A stretch of DNA of 64,000 nt from positions 1,357,501-1,421,500 of the forward strand of contig NZ_CP009048.1 in NCBI RefSeq assembly GCF_000746525.1, in the 5' to 3' direction. This DNA comes from Pseudomonas alkylphenolica. GTDB taxonomy: Bacteria; Pseudomonadota; Gammaproteobacteria; Pseudomonadales; Pseudomonadaceae. Each line of letters begins with the position of its first letter. Within the stretch, counting starts at the first letter, position 1. The notes beneath the pieces are model-generated. The model was not told where the DNA came from and did no database searches. It saw nothing but the letters and a program-made list of their open reading frames with translations. A program made the position numbers and the translations under genes. Of this stretch, positions 1-10,159 are shown piece after piece.

Positions 1-1694
<1,694 letters not shown>

Positions 1695-1833
1695 ATATAA
1701 CACCCAAGCAATTTGCGTCGAAAGGCCAGATTGCGGTGTTGTGAAGACGAAACGAACCGAAAGTTTGCGACTCACAAGTATCACATACCCAATTCGCTGG
1801 AGTGTCTAACAAGACCTTCTGGCAACAGAATTT

Positions 1834-1949
1834 CTTGACGACCATAGAGCATTGGAACCACCTGATCCCATCCCGAACTCAGCAGTGAAACGATGCATCG
1901 CCGATGGTAGTGTGGGGTTTCCCCATGTGAGAGTAGGTCATCGTCAAGA
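1834..1949 (+). rRNA. rrf: 5S ribosomal RNA
   Basis: A typical Pseudomonas 5S sequence follows the 23S after a spacer of about 140 bases that holds no tRNA. It contains GACGACCATAGAGCATTGG, the loop CCCATCCCGAACTCAG and the 3' strand GAGAGTAGGTCATCGTCAAG. The ends are approximate by a few bases. It is the last gene of the rRNA operon, followed at once by a strong terminator. Confidence 0.96.
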
Positions 1950-1960
1950 TTAAATTCCGA

Positions 1961-1996
1961 AACCCCTATCTGCGTATGCAGGTAGGGGTTTTGTCT
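1961..1996 (+). terminator. rRNA operon terminator
   Basis: An inverted repeat pairs AACCCCTATCTGC with GCAGGTAGGGGTT (one wobble pair, four-base loop) and is followed by a T-rich run. It lies 11 bases after the 5S gene, so it is the intrinsic terminator of the rRNA operon. Confidence 0.9.
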
Positions 1997-2002
1997 TTTC
2001 CC

Positions 2003-2073
2003 GGTGGGAGCGGGCTTGCCCCGCGATGCGCTGCAGCTGACACACCGCAATCGCGGGGCAAGCCCGGTCCTCC
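2003..2073. repeat. REP doublet (REPIN)
   Basis: Two inverted copies of the Pseudomonas REP core, GGGAGCGGGCTTGCCCCGCG and its complement, flank a 25-30 base centre. The right copy is slightly diverged (AAGCCCGGTCCT). It lies between the rRNA terminator and the amino acid oxidase gene. Confidence 0.85.
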
Positions 2074-2147
2074 TAACTATGTAATGCCTCCTGGCACCTG
2101 CTTGTCGCCAAGCTCGACTCTCCAACATCTCCTGGAGATCTCGACCC

Positions 2148-4085
2148 ATGACCATCGGCTCTACTTACAATCATCCCGCCAATGTAGCGGCCAACCTGGC
2201 AACCCCGTCAGGTAAATGGACCGCCCGTTTCCCCAACCCTCCCGATCTGTGTTTTGACTACCGCAAGCTGCTTGAACAAACAGGTGGCATTGCTCAGGCG
2301 AGAATTACGGACCACCGTATTTGCATTGTCGGCGCTGGTGTCACCGGTCTGACGGCTGCACGTGAGTTGCTGCGCTGTGGCTTCACTCAGATCACCTTGA
2401 TTGAACAGTCTCAGCGTATTGGTGGGCGCCATCTGACTGTTGTAGACAATTCCCAACCATTAGCTGCGCCTTCGACGCCTTTTGAAATGGGGGCTATGCG
2501 TATGCCGTTCTTCAACCGAACAGGTGAAGCGCCCAAGGACGGTCGTTCGTTGATGGCTTATTACGCCGGGCTTTTCGACCTGCATATTTCTGACTTCCCT
2601 AACCCAGGGACTCCCAGGGTGACCTCAACCGGGGTCTACTTACAGGAAGGGGAGCTGCAGGGGCACGGCGAGCCGACATTGCTGGTATGGGCCAACCCTG
2701 ATGGCATTACTCCACCCCCGACGGCGGCACTGCAGCAGGTCTATGACAAGTGGCACCACTTCGCTGCACGGATGACTGAACAGATTGCGGCAATCTATGG
2801 TTCCGAAGATTGGGAGGCTTTATGGGCTGCAATCGTAGAGCGCTATCAAGCGTTGTCGTTTCGCGATCTGGTCAGTCTTCCAGCGATCACCAACTGGGAT
2901 AAAAGCCGGTCCGGTGATTTTGGCGGTCTTGGCATGAACCCAGAGGAGTCAGCAATTTTCTATGCCATTGGCATTGGCGATGGAAGTTGGGGCGCATTTT
3001 ACGATGTGTGCTGCTTATACCCATTGCGTACTGCCATCTTCGGTTTCAGCAGCCACTTACAACTGGTTCATGGTCGGGTGGACGATAAGGGGAATCCACT
3101 CGAAGCACCTTACCAGGCGGCGGAGGCTGTCTATGACAGCAAAGGCTTGAAATTCGCTGCGCCTACCTATCTTGGCTTGGCAGCGTTGGATGAATGTCTG
3201 CTTTTCATGGGGATCGATGGCACTGGAAAGTCACTCTACAGTCACTGTCTCGACCGTCAGAATGGGTTGCTCACCGATAGTCCGGTTACTGGCTTGAGCA
3301 AACTGCCTGATGGAAAGATCCGTGTTCAGTACCAGTGGAATGCCAGTAATCCCCACTCAACAACCACCTTGAGTGAAGATTTCGACTCTGTGATCGTTAC
3401 ATTGCCGTCCTGGTTGCTCGAAACCAACGTTCGTCTGGAGCATTTCACCCCGGCGATGCTGCCGGCCAAGATCACCAATGCCTATAAGACTGCTCACTGG
3501 GAGACCAGCTGTAAGGTCTATGCGCCTCTGAAAAAGAGCTTTTTGAGTAAGCATCAACGCATACCGCAAATTCTTGTTACCGACAGTTTCGTACACGATG
3601 TGTATACCTACCGGTACAACGACAGCTACGCCTATGACTGCATTCTGCTCAGTTACACCTGGGAGGACGACGCAACCAAACTGGCTTCTTTCGACGATGA
3701 GCAACTGGTCAGAAAATGCGTCAATGAGCTGGATCGGATCCTGCTGCGCTGCAGCAATATCCAGCAGCCGATTTCCCCCTACATAGACACCTATAACGCC
3801 CGCGTTCAGCGCTGGATCACCGACAAGAATGCACTGGGTTGCGCCAAGCTCTACCGAGCAGGTACTTACTACGATGCTGTCAGCCTGATGAAATACAACC
3901 GGGACTTCAGTGAGCGCTCAGGCCTTTACCTGGCTGGCGAGTCGTTTTCGGTCGACGCTGGCTGGACGGAGCCGTGTTTCAGAACTGCTGTGGACGCAGT
4001 GATTAACATCTGTCAGAAGACACAAGCCGTGTTCAATGGAGATTTCTCCATGAGTGACTATCCGCATTACCAAATGAAGGCCTGA
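2148..4085 (+). CDS. FAD-dependent L-amino acid oxidase/2-monooxygenase (flavin amine oxidase family)
   Basis: 645 aa flavoenzyme. The dinucleotide-binding motif GAGVTG lies at residues 62-67, followed by a strand ending in LIEQSQRIGGRH, and the C-terminal flavin segment reads YLAGESFSVDAGWTEPCFRTA. This is the monoamine oxidase fold used by tryptophan, phenylalanine and lysine 2-monooxygenases, which turn an L-amino acid into the primary amide with one carbon fewer. The following gene is a nitrilase-fold amidase, as in the lysine davB-davA pair, so a monooxygenase-plus-amidase route is inferred. The substrate cannot be read from sequence. At 645 aa it is longer than IaaM or DavB (about 560 aa) and has an N-terminal extension of about 55 residues before the FAD motif. 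The start has a GGAG site about 10 bases upstream. Confidence 0.8.
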   Translation: MTIGSTYNHPANVAANLATPSGKWTARFPNPPDLCFDYRKLLEQTGGIAQARITDHRICIVGAGVTGLTAARELLRCGFTQITLIEQSQRIGGRHLTVVDNSQPLAAPSTPFEMGAMRMPFFNRTGEAPKDGRSLMAYYAGLFDLHISDFPNPGTPRVTSTGVYLQEGELQGHGEPTLLVWANPDGITPPPTAALQQVYDKWHHFAARMTEQIAAIYGSEDWEALWAAIVERYQALSFRDLVSLPAITNWDKSRSGDFGGLGMNPEESAIFYAIGIGDGSWGAFYDVCCLYPLRTAIFGFSSHLQLVHGRVDDKGNPLEAPYQAAEAVYDSKGLKFAAPTYLGLAALDECLLFMGIDGTGKSLYSHCLDRQNGLLTDSPVTGLSKLPDGKIRVQYQWNASNPHSTTTLSEDFDSVIVTLPSWLLETNVRLEHFTPAMLPAKITNAYKTAHWETSCKVYAPLKKSFLSKHQRIPQILVTDSFVHDVYTYRYNDSYAYDCILLSYTWEDDATKLASFDDEQLVRKCVNELDRILLRCSNIQQPISPYIDTYNARVQRWITDKNALGCAKLYRAGTYYDAVSLMKYNRDFSERSGLYLAGESFSVDAGWTEPCFRTAVDAVINICQKTQAVFNGDFSMSDYPHYQMKA

Positions 4086-4089
4086 AATT

Positions 4090-4130
4090 GCGGCGAAAAG
4101 GGCAGACTGTATGATTGCCCTTTCCGCTGC
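4090..4130 (+). other. intergenic hairpin within the oxidase-amidase operon
   Basis: AAAGGGCA pairs with TGCCCTTT across an 11-base loop, with extra GCGG/CCGC pairing outside. No T run follows, so it is more likely an mRNA-stability or attenuation hairpin between the two genes than a full terminator. Confidence 0.4.
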
Positions 4131-4233
4131 TTAGGAGCTTTCCCGCGTTTGCTACAGAGTTGCCTGACTGTCTTATCTAACAGGGTGTCCGTTTAACTGG
4201 CGTCCCTCCAATAACGATAAGAAGGCCGCCTCC

Positions 4234-5130
4234 ATGTCTGCAAACACTGCCCCTGTGAGCCCCGTCCGCGTCGCCGTTATCCAGTTCGACCCGCAAGTCG
4301 GCGTTGAGCACTGCGACAACAATTTATGCCGAGGCCTGCAACTCGCCGAACAAGCGGTCCGCGAAGGGGCCAATCTGATAGTCCTGCCAGAGCTGGCCAA
4401 CACCGGCTACACCTTCAGTACCCGTGCCGAAGCCTATGCTCATGCCGAAACCCTGGAAGGTGGTCCAAGCGTTAACACCTGGGCGGCATTCGCGCGTGAA
4501 CATCAGGTCTACCTGGTTGCCGGCTTTGCCGAGCGCGAAGGTTTGAAGCTTTACGACAGTGCCGTGTTGTTCGGCCCCGAGGGCTTGCTTGGCCACTACC
4601 GCAAAGCTCACCTGTGGAACCAGGAAAAGCTCTGGTTCACCCCTGGCGACCTGGGCTTTCCGGTATTCGAAACCCCGATAGGGCGCATCGGCCTGTTGAT
4701 CTGTTGGGATATCTGGTTCCCGGAGGTGCCGCGTTTGTTGGCCCAGCAAGGCGCAGATATCATCTGCAGCCTGAACAACTGGGTGTGGACCCCACCACCG
4801 CTGTTCGATACCAGCGGCCGGTGCATGGCGTCCTACCTGACCATGACTGCTGCCCACGTCAACAACGTCCACATCGCCGCCGCCAATCGCATCGGCAGCG
4901 AGCGTGGCGGACGCTTTCTTGGCTGTTCGCTGATCGCCGGAACCAATGGCTGGCCAATTGGCGAAGTGGCAGGCGCCGAGAACGAGTGCATTCTCTACGC
5001 CGATCTTGACCTCACCAGCGCGCGCAGCGCACCGATCTGGAACAACCTCAATGATTTGCCGCGTGACCGACGCACGGACCTTTACGGCTCGATGCTTGGC
5101 TATGACCTGCATCCAGCGTTACCGCGCTGA
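4234..5130 (+). CDS. carbon-nitrogen hydrolase (nitrilase superfamily amidase)
   Basis: 298 aa nitrilase-superfamily hydrolase. The catalytic triad is visible as Glu53 (LPELANTGY), Lys124 (HYRKAHLWN) and Cys157 (LLICWDIWFPE). Such enzymes cleave non-peptide C-N bonds of amides or carbamoyl compounds in the cytoplasm. Directly downstream of a flavin amino-acid oxidase it probably hydrolyses the amide made by that enzyme, as DavA does for 5-aminovaleramide, but it is not an obvious DavA match and its substrate is unknown. The ATG at 4234 follows an AAGAAGG ribosome-binding site. The next gene starts 12 bases after its stop, so the two are co-transcribed. Confidence 0.85.
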   Translation: MSANTAPVSPVRVAVIQFDPQVGVEHCDNNLCRGLQLAEQAVREGANLIVLPELANTGYTFSTRAEAYAHAETLEGGPSVNTWAAFAREHQVYLVAGFAEREGLKLYDSAVLFGPEGLLGHYRKAHLWNQEKLWFTPGDLGFPVFETPIGRIGLLICWDIWFPEVPRLLAQQGADIICSLNNWVWTPPPLFDTSGRCMASYLTMTAAHVNNVHIAAANRIGSERGGRFLGCSLIAGTNGWPIGEVAGAENECILYADLDLTSARSAPIWNNLNDLPRDRRTDLYGSMLGYDLHPALPR

Positions 5131-5141
5131 AGGAGGCACGC

Positions 5142-6338
5142 ATGGACAACTCACTCGAACACCCTCGTAACAGTTTCATTCCCTTGTTGCTGATGTGCTT
5201 GGCGATTTCAGTGACTACCAGTGTGGTCATCGAATTGCTCAGTGGTCGCGCCGAGGCCTGGCTCGGTCTCTGGCCGGATTATGCGCACATGGTCGCTAAT
5301 CTACAGGAGCCGTTGGCGCGGCTGCGCTGGATTGTCGGTGATATCAGTGAAGTGGCTTTTTACAAGCATGAGTTACCCGCGCTGGGGTTATTGGCAGGTG
5401 CGGCGTTGGCCCATTGGGCCAACCGCAATGGTATGCGTTGGCAGGGCTTTGCCATTTGCTACGGCACGAGGTTGTGGCCGTGGCTGGTGATCAGCTCGTT
5501 GCTGGGTTTGCTGTTCAGCCATGCGCTGTGGGGCTGGACGCTGAGCAGCGGGACCTGGCAGCCAACCTTCGTTGCCTTTGTCTCGTTACCGGCGGCGATG
5601 GTGCTGATGTTTGGCGCAGGCTGGAAGGTCGCTATCAACGGCGCGCTGCTGGGGGCGCTGCTGGTGACCCCAGCCAGCCTGCTACTGGTCAACTACCTCT
5701 GTTATCCGCTGGAACTGCCGGTGGTGATCGGCAATGTTGGCGGCATGGCAATCGCCAGTGTGCTGGCGTTCATCCTGTGTCGACACTTTCCGCAGTTGGT
5801 CCGTTCTTCACCTGCCGTCAGAGCACCGCAAGGGGTACCGGCGGCGAAAGCCGAGACTGATTACGGGGTGGTCTGGACGTTACGGCGGGTGCTGGCAGAC
5901 TTCAGTGAGGCGCCATTCTTTGGCAATGAACTGGCCAGCCTGGGCCTGATTCTTGGTGCGTTGTTAGCTTATTGGATTTCTCCGGGCGGTCCGGTCTATG
6001 GTTCGCATCTGCTATTGGAGATACTTGCAGGGCAAGCGTTGGCGTCCTTCATCGGCATACTGTTCTGGCGCAATCAGTGGCGGCGTCTGGGCTGGTATCC
6101 CACCTACATTCCCATCGTCTCTGTGGTGCCTGCCGCTGTCCTCATGCTGGGCGGCAGTTGGCAGGTCACTGTCCTCAGCGCCACCCTGGGCGCGTTGATG
6201 GCGCCGCCGCTGGCCCATTCCATCAGTCGGCGACTGCCGAGCCATATGCATGGGTACATCGGCAACGTCCTGTCCATGGCCATCTGTACCTTGGTCATCA
6301 TCCCCTTTGTCCGCCTGGTCACTGGAGTCACACCATGA
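5142..6338 (+). CDS. unrecognised integral membrane protein with two homologous halves
   Basis: 398 aa, strongly hydrophobic, with roughly ten predicted membrane segments and no signal peptide. I do not recognise the family. It carries an internal duplication: residues about 70-220 and 255-392 align, with FYKHELPALGLLAGAALAHW matching FFGNELASLGLILGALLAYW, and VSLPAAMVLMFGAGW matching VSVVPAAVLMLGGSW, each half ending IGNVGGMA or IGNVLSMA. A linker of about 30 residues with Ala/Pro/Lys separates the halves. An inner-membrane permease for the substrate or product of this operon is a reasonable inference from position only. The start follows AAGGAGGCACGC, and its stop overlaps the next start (ATGA). 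Confidence 0.8.
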   Translation: MDNSLEHPRNSFIPLLLMCLAISVTTSVVIELLSGRAEAWLGLWPDYAHMVANLQEPLARLRWIVGDISEVAFYKHELPALGLLAGAALAHWANRNGMRWQGFAICYGTRLWPWLVISSLLGLLFSHALWGWTLSSGTWQPTFVAFVSLPAAMVLMFGAGWKVAINGALLGALLVTPASLLLVNYLCYPLELPVVIGNVGGMAIASVLAFILCRHFPQLVRSSPAVRAPQGVPAAKAETDYGVVWTLRRVLADFSEAPFFGNELASLGLILGALLAYWISPGGPVYGSHLLLEILAGQALASFIGILFWRNQWRRLGWYPTYIPIVSVVPAAVLMLGGSWQVTVLSATLGALMAPPLAHSISRRLPSHMHGYIGNVLSMAICTLVIIPFVRLVTGVTP

Positions 6339-7327
6339 GCGAAGTCTTGCAGCTCCCGCTGATTGCGATTGGCGCCTTGGGTGGAACCGTTAGCATGCAG
6401 GTCAATGCACCCGGCGAGGGGGTTACGCCGAGTTTGAGTAGCGAAGCCCTGCTGGCAAGCCTGCCGCAGTTAGAAGACCTTGCCCGTATAACAGCCCAAA
6501 CCTTGCATCTTTTACCTAGTGCGTCGTTAACCTTCATTCAATTGATTGATGTCCTGCAGTGGGCCAAGGCCCAGGCGGAGCAAGGTGTGCAGGGTATCGT
6601 GCTGACTCAGGGAACCGACACGCTTGAAGAGGTGGCCTACTTTCTCGATCTGCTCTGGCCGTACCAGACACCGTTGATTCTCACCGGAGCCATGCGTTCG
6701 CCCAACCAGGCCGGCGCCGACGGCCCGGCGAACCTACTGGCTGCGGTTCAGGTTGCGTTGGCAGATGAGAGCCAGGGACGGGGCGCGTTAGTGGTGATCA
6801 ACGACCAGATTCATGCTGCTGAACATGTACGTAAAACCGATAGCCTGGCAATGGCAGCCTTCAGTTCTACGCATTTCGGGCCGGAAGGTTTGCTGGTAGA
6901 AGGGCGGGTGCGCTATTTGAAAGCGCCGAAACCGCGTTGCTCACTGCCTGTGCCGGAGCGTCTGGATCATCGCGTAGCATTGCTCGAAGCCAGCCTTGCG
7001 GCGGATACCTTGCTATTGGAAGAGGTGGCAGGATTGGGCTATGAAGGTCTGGTCATCGCCGGCTTTGGTGCCGGGCACGTCTCGCAGCAATGGGCGCGCT
7101 GCGTAGGCCAAATCAGCCACTGGATGCCGGTCATCATGGCTTCTCGTACGGGCGCCGGTGCTACAGCGCTGCGCTCGTATGGGTTTATCGGTGGCGAGAT
7201 GGACTTGCAACGCAAAGGGGCGTTGATGGCGGGGTTTCTCTGTCCACGCAAATGCCGGGTGCTGTTATGGGTGTTGATCGGCTGTGGCATGGAGGGCGAG
7301 CTGGGTCGTTGGCTGGCGGCGCGATAA
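6335..7327 (+). CDS. L-asparaginase/glutaminase family amidohydrolase
   Basis: 330 aa bacterial-type asparaginase. Threonine nucleophile Thr18 sits in IGALGGTVS, the second triad pair Thr94-Asp95 in TQGTDTLEE, and the catalytic Lys166 in EHVRKTDS. GAMRSPNQAGADGPANL is the usual substrate-pocket segment. There is no signal peptide, so a cytoplasmic enzyme is expected. It hydrolyses asparagine or glutamine to the acid plus ammonia; specificity is not decided by sequence. The first motif is GALGGT rather than the common GTGGT. The ATG overlaps the stop of the membrane protein by four bases, making it the last gene of a four-gene operon. Confidence 0.9.
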   Translation: MSEVLQLPLIAIGALGGTVSMQVNAPGEGVTPSLSSEALLASLPQLEDLARITAQTLHLLPSASLTFIQLIDVLQWAKAQAEQGVQGIVLTQGTDTLEEVAYFLDLLWPYQTPLILTGAMRSPNQAGADGPANLLAAVQVALADESQGRGALVVINDQIHAAEHVRKTDSLAMAAFSSTHFGPEGLLVEGRVRYLKAPKPRCSLPVPERLDHRVALLEASLAADTLLLEEVAGLGYEGLVIAGFGAGHVSQQWARCVGQISHWMPVIMASRTGAGATALRSYGFIGGEMDLQRKGALMAGFLCPRKCRVLLWVLIGCGMEGELGRWLAAR

Positions 7328-7354
7328 AGCGCGAGCTGTAACCGGGATGAATCA

Positions 7355-7380
7355 CGCGGGAGCCTAGCCCAGGCTCCCGC
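7355..7380. terminator. GC-rich hairpin between convergent genes
   Basis: GCGGGAGCCT pairs perfectly with AGGCTCCCGC over a short loop. It sits between the convergent asparaginase and small-protein genes and could end both transcripts, though neither side has a clear T run. Confidence 0.45.
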
Positions 7381-7386
7381 GCAGGT

Positions 7387-7683
7387 TTACACGAAAGCCT
7401 GTGGCGCTACACCGCGAGGCAAACGGCAGCGATCGGGCAGGGCGGCCAGGCGTACACGCCAGTTGGCCTTGAAGCAGAACGGTGCTGCCTTCACCTGACT
7501 GGCCTGGCGCTGCTTGCGCAGTTCTGCCAACGATGGAGTGGCCTTCTTGACCGGGACGGCATCAGCCTTGTCCAGCGAGCGCTGGCACGACTTGCAATCG
7601 ACCTTGTCGGCTTCAGAAGTGCTGCTGAGGTTATTGCCATTGCGACCGCAAGCGACTGCGTCGCTGCTGATTGAGTAGTGCAT
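7387..7683 (-). CDS. small hypothetical protein with paired cysteines
   Basis: 98 aa. I chose the start at MHYSISSD, where the reading becomes protein-like; the upstream 18 codons look like leader. The N-terminal third holds VACGRNGNN and, 15 residues on, DCKSCQRS, giving a C-x(16)-C-x2-C pattern that suggests metal binding or a redox role. The C-terminal half is basic and ends CRLPRGVAPQAFV. No function is assigned. It stands alone between the asparaginase operon and the SulP gene. Confidence 0.65.
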   Translation of the reverse strand: MHYSISSDAVACGRNGNNLSSTSEADKVDCKSCQRSLDKADAVPVKKATPSLAELRKQRQASQVKAAPFCFKANWRVRLAALPDRCRLPRGVAPQAFV

Positions 7684-7781
7684 TACCAAAACTGTACATC
7701 TCCACACATATGAACAAAAGCGCGGGTATTTTCGCATAGGTTGGCACCGGATGCGGCGCTAACCTGCATTCTCGGTCGCCG

Positions 7782-9536
7782 CTAAGGTGTCCAGTCGACG
7801 CTGTGTTCCTCCAGATAGGCATCCACGGCAGCGCCAACCGTTGGCTGGAAAATATCACGGCCAATGTGGTCCAGCACTTCCAGACGCTTAAGCTTGTCCT
7901 TCACCGGGTCTTTCATTTCGGCAAAGCGCAGTTCGATGTTTGCCGCACGCAGTGTCTGTTCCAGCTCCACCAGCATGTCCGCCGAGGTCACGTCCACACT
8001 GGTAACCGGCTCGGCAGCTACCACAACCCGGCGCACCTCGGTCTTAGATCTGGCGATGGCCTCCAGCACACACTTCTGGAAAAGCTCGGCATTGGCGAAG
8101 AACAGCGGTGCATCCCAGCGGAACAGCACCAGGCCGGGTACCAGGCGAGCGCTGGGATAGCGGGAGATATCGTGATAACCGCGTATCCCGTCCACGCGAC
8201 CGAGCACCGTGTAATGTGGACGCCAGCCATCCCAGAGAAACTCGATCACGGCGATAACAACCGCCAGACCGATACCAGGGACCGCACCGAGCACTACCAC
8301 CCCGACAAAGCAGGTAATCGACAGCCAGCACTCCCAGCGCTGGATACGGTAGATCCGCTTCAGGTCCTTGATCTCGAACAGGCCAATGGCGGCCGCGATC
8401 ACCACGGCGGCAAGCGCGCTGTTGGGCAGGTGCTGTAGCAGCTTGGGCGCGAACAGCAGCAACGATGCTACCCCTAACGCAGCGACCACGCCGGTGAGCT
8501 GCGTGCGCGACCCGGCCGCCTCGGCGACGGGGGTGCGAGAAGAGCTGCTACTGACGGGAAAACCCTGGAACAGTCCCGTCGCCAGATTGGCGACTCCCAG
8601 ACCGACCATTTCCTGGTTCGGGTCGACAGGGCTACGGGTCTTGGCCGCATAGGTGCGCGACAGCACGCTGGTATCGGCGAAGGACACCAGCGCAGCAGCG
8701 AAGCCACCAATCAGCACCGTGATCAGGTCTTCGGCCCGCAGCCAGGGCACCACGAAGCCGGGAAGCCCTTGCGGCATAGGGCCCAGTACCTTGACCCCAT
8801 GACTGACGTCGAGGCCAAGACTGCCCACCACCAGGGTCGCTGCGACCACACCAATGAGGATGCCTGGCACGCGCTTGAAGCGCTCGAGTACCAGGATCAG
8901 GGCCAGGGTTCCGGCGCCGATGATGAATCCAGTCCAATTGGCTTGCCCTGCCAGCAGTGCCTGACCGACGTTCAGCACTTCACGCAGGGGGCCGCTGCTC
9001 TCTACCGAGATATCGAACAGCTTCGGCGTCTGGCTGATCAGTACCGTGAAGGCGATACCGTTCATGTAACCGTAGCGAATGGGTTTGGACAAAAGCTCGG
9101 TGATAAAGCCCAGCCGCAGCAAGCCGGCACCAATACACACCAGCCCGCACACCAGGGCCATGGCGCTGGCCAGGGCAATGGCACGCATGGGGTCGCCGCC
9201 AGACAAAGGCAGCACCACGGCAAGAATGATTGCCGCCAGCGCCGAGTCGGGCCCGAGTACCAGAATACGGCTGGGCCCGAACAAGGCGTAGACCAGCAGC
9301 GGCACGATGCTCGCGTACAACCCGTATATACCCGGCACGCCCGAGGCTTCGGCATAGGCGATACCCACCGGTACCAGCATGGTGGTCAGCACCAGGCCTG
9401 CGAGCAGGTCTTTCGGCAAATCGCCCATTTGGTACGAGCGCAGCACCTGCAGCCCGGGCAACCAGCGTCGCCAACTGCTTTGAGTAGTGGTGGGGCGCGC
9501 AAGAGTAGTGGGCGGGGTGGCTGGGCTTTCGTTCAT
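7782..9536 (-). CDS. SulP family inorganic anion transporter with STAS domain
   Basis: 584 aa inner-membrane transporter. About 12 hydrophobic segments follow residue 30, with the SulP signatures PVGIAYAEASGVPGIYGLYASIVP and a later TPVAEAAGSRTQLTG. A cytoplasmic C-terminal STAS domain covers about residues 455-570 (VVVAAEPVTSVDVTSADMLVELE). Members exchange or co-transport sulfate, bicarbonate or other anions; which one applies here is not visible. It is monocistronic. No carbonic anhydrase or sulfur gene lies next to it. Confidence 0.92.
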   Translation of the reverse strand: MNESPATPPTTLARPTTTQSSWRRWLPGLQVLRSYQMGDLPKDLLAGLVLTTMLVPVGIAYAEASGVPGIYGLYASIVPLLVYALFGPSRILVLGPDSALAAIILAVVLPLSGGDPMRAIALASAMALVCGLVCIGAGLLRLGFITELLSKPIRYGYMNGIAFTVLISQTPKLFDISVESSGPLREVLNVGQALLAGQANWTGFIIGAGTLALILVLERFKRVPGILIGVVAATLVVGSLGLDVSHGVKVLGPMPQGLPGFVVPWLRAEDLITVLIGGFAAALVSFADTSVLSRTYAAKTRSPVDPNQEMVGLGVANLATGLFQGFPVSSSSSRTPVAEAAGSRTQLTGVVAALGVASLLLFAPKLLQHLPNSALAAVVIAAAIGLFEIKDLKRIYRIQRWECWLSITCFVGVVVLGAVPGIGLAVVIAVIEFLWDGWRPHYTVLGRVDGIRGYHDISRYPSARLVPGLVLFRWDAPLFFANAELFQKCVLEAIARSKTEVRRVVVAAEPVTSVDVTSADMLVELEQTLRAANIELRFAEMKDPVKDKLKRLEVLDHIGRDIFQPTVGAAVDAYLEEHSVDWTP

Positions 9537-9661
9537 GCAGGGCTTTCCGATAGCGTCGATAGGGCTCCTTGGCCGGAGCTTTTTAAGGATGGCTCACTAT
9601 CGTGGTTACGCCGAAAAACTTGGCTGCTGCAGATCAACTGCAACCGAATCACCTGCCTCGC

Positions 9662-10159
9662 TTACTGTAGAGGGGGATTCAACCGTCCATCCAGTGCGAA
9701 CGGCTCCTGCAGAACAACCTCGTAAAGGCCTGCAGCCAGCTGCGGATTCATCAACAGATTCCAGCTATAGGGCGACACACAGGAAGGAATCAGCACGAAG
9801 GGATGCTGTTCCAGCAGCCTGGCACCAAAGGCTTGCTGGCTGCGGCTGGGCGTTCCCGGCCTCAGCCAGTTCAGGTTGGGCACATCCTTGCGCTCGACTT
9901 TGTAGATTCTGGACGGGTCCATCACCCGTGCCGCCGTCAGCGTGTGCGCAACGCAGTCGAGGGTCTGGAAGCCTTTATGCACCGCCACTTCAAGAATCGC
10001 CGTAGCAGCATCAAGGCTGGCATAGACCACTTGAAATCCTTTGGGATTCCAGCGCCCGCCACAGGCCTCTGCGCCAATGCCGCTGTTCCACGTAGGCGCA
10101 TGCCTGGCATGGTCGAGACGCCAGAAATGCAGGTCATGGGCCAGAGGGTCCGTCACCAT
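9662..10159 (-). CDS. RES domain toxin (NAD+-degrading toxin of a Xre/RES module)
   Basis: 165 aa, almost entirely a RES domain: FWRLDHARH near the N-terminus, GGRWNPKGFQVVYAS at residues 34-48 and ATAILEV with Glu57. The conserved Arg14, Tyr46 and Glu57 correspond to the family's active-site residues. RES toxins of Xre/RES systems, including one studied in P. putida, degrade NAD+ and stop growth. Its start overlaps the stop of the upstream DUF2384 antitoxin gene, the usual order antitoxin then toxin. The gene looks intact. Confidence 0.88.
   Translation of the reverse strand: MVTDPLAHDLHFWRLDHARHAPTWNSGIGAEACGGRWNPKGFQVVYASLDAATAILEVAVHKGFQTLDCVAHTLTAARVMDPSRIYKVERKDVPNLNWLRPGTPSRSQQAFGARLLEQHPFVLIPSCVSPYSWNLLMNPQLAAGLYEVVLQEPFALDGRLNPPLQ

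Noticed and set aside
1695..1833. tRNA in the 23S-5S spacer
   Set aside because: No cloverleaf or CCA-type acceptor sequence could be found in the roughly 140 bases.
1976..2215. 79-codon frame over the REP doublet at 2003
   Set aside because: It is mostly REP sequence and overlaps the oxidase start in another frame; no ribosome-binding site.
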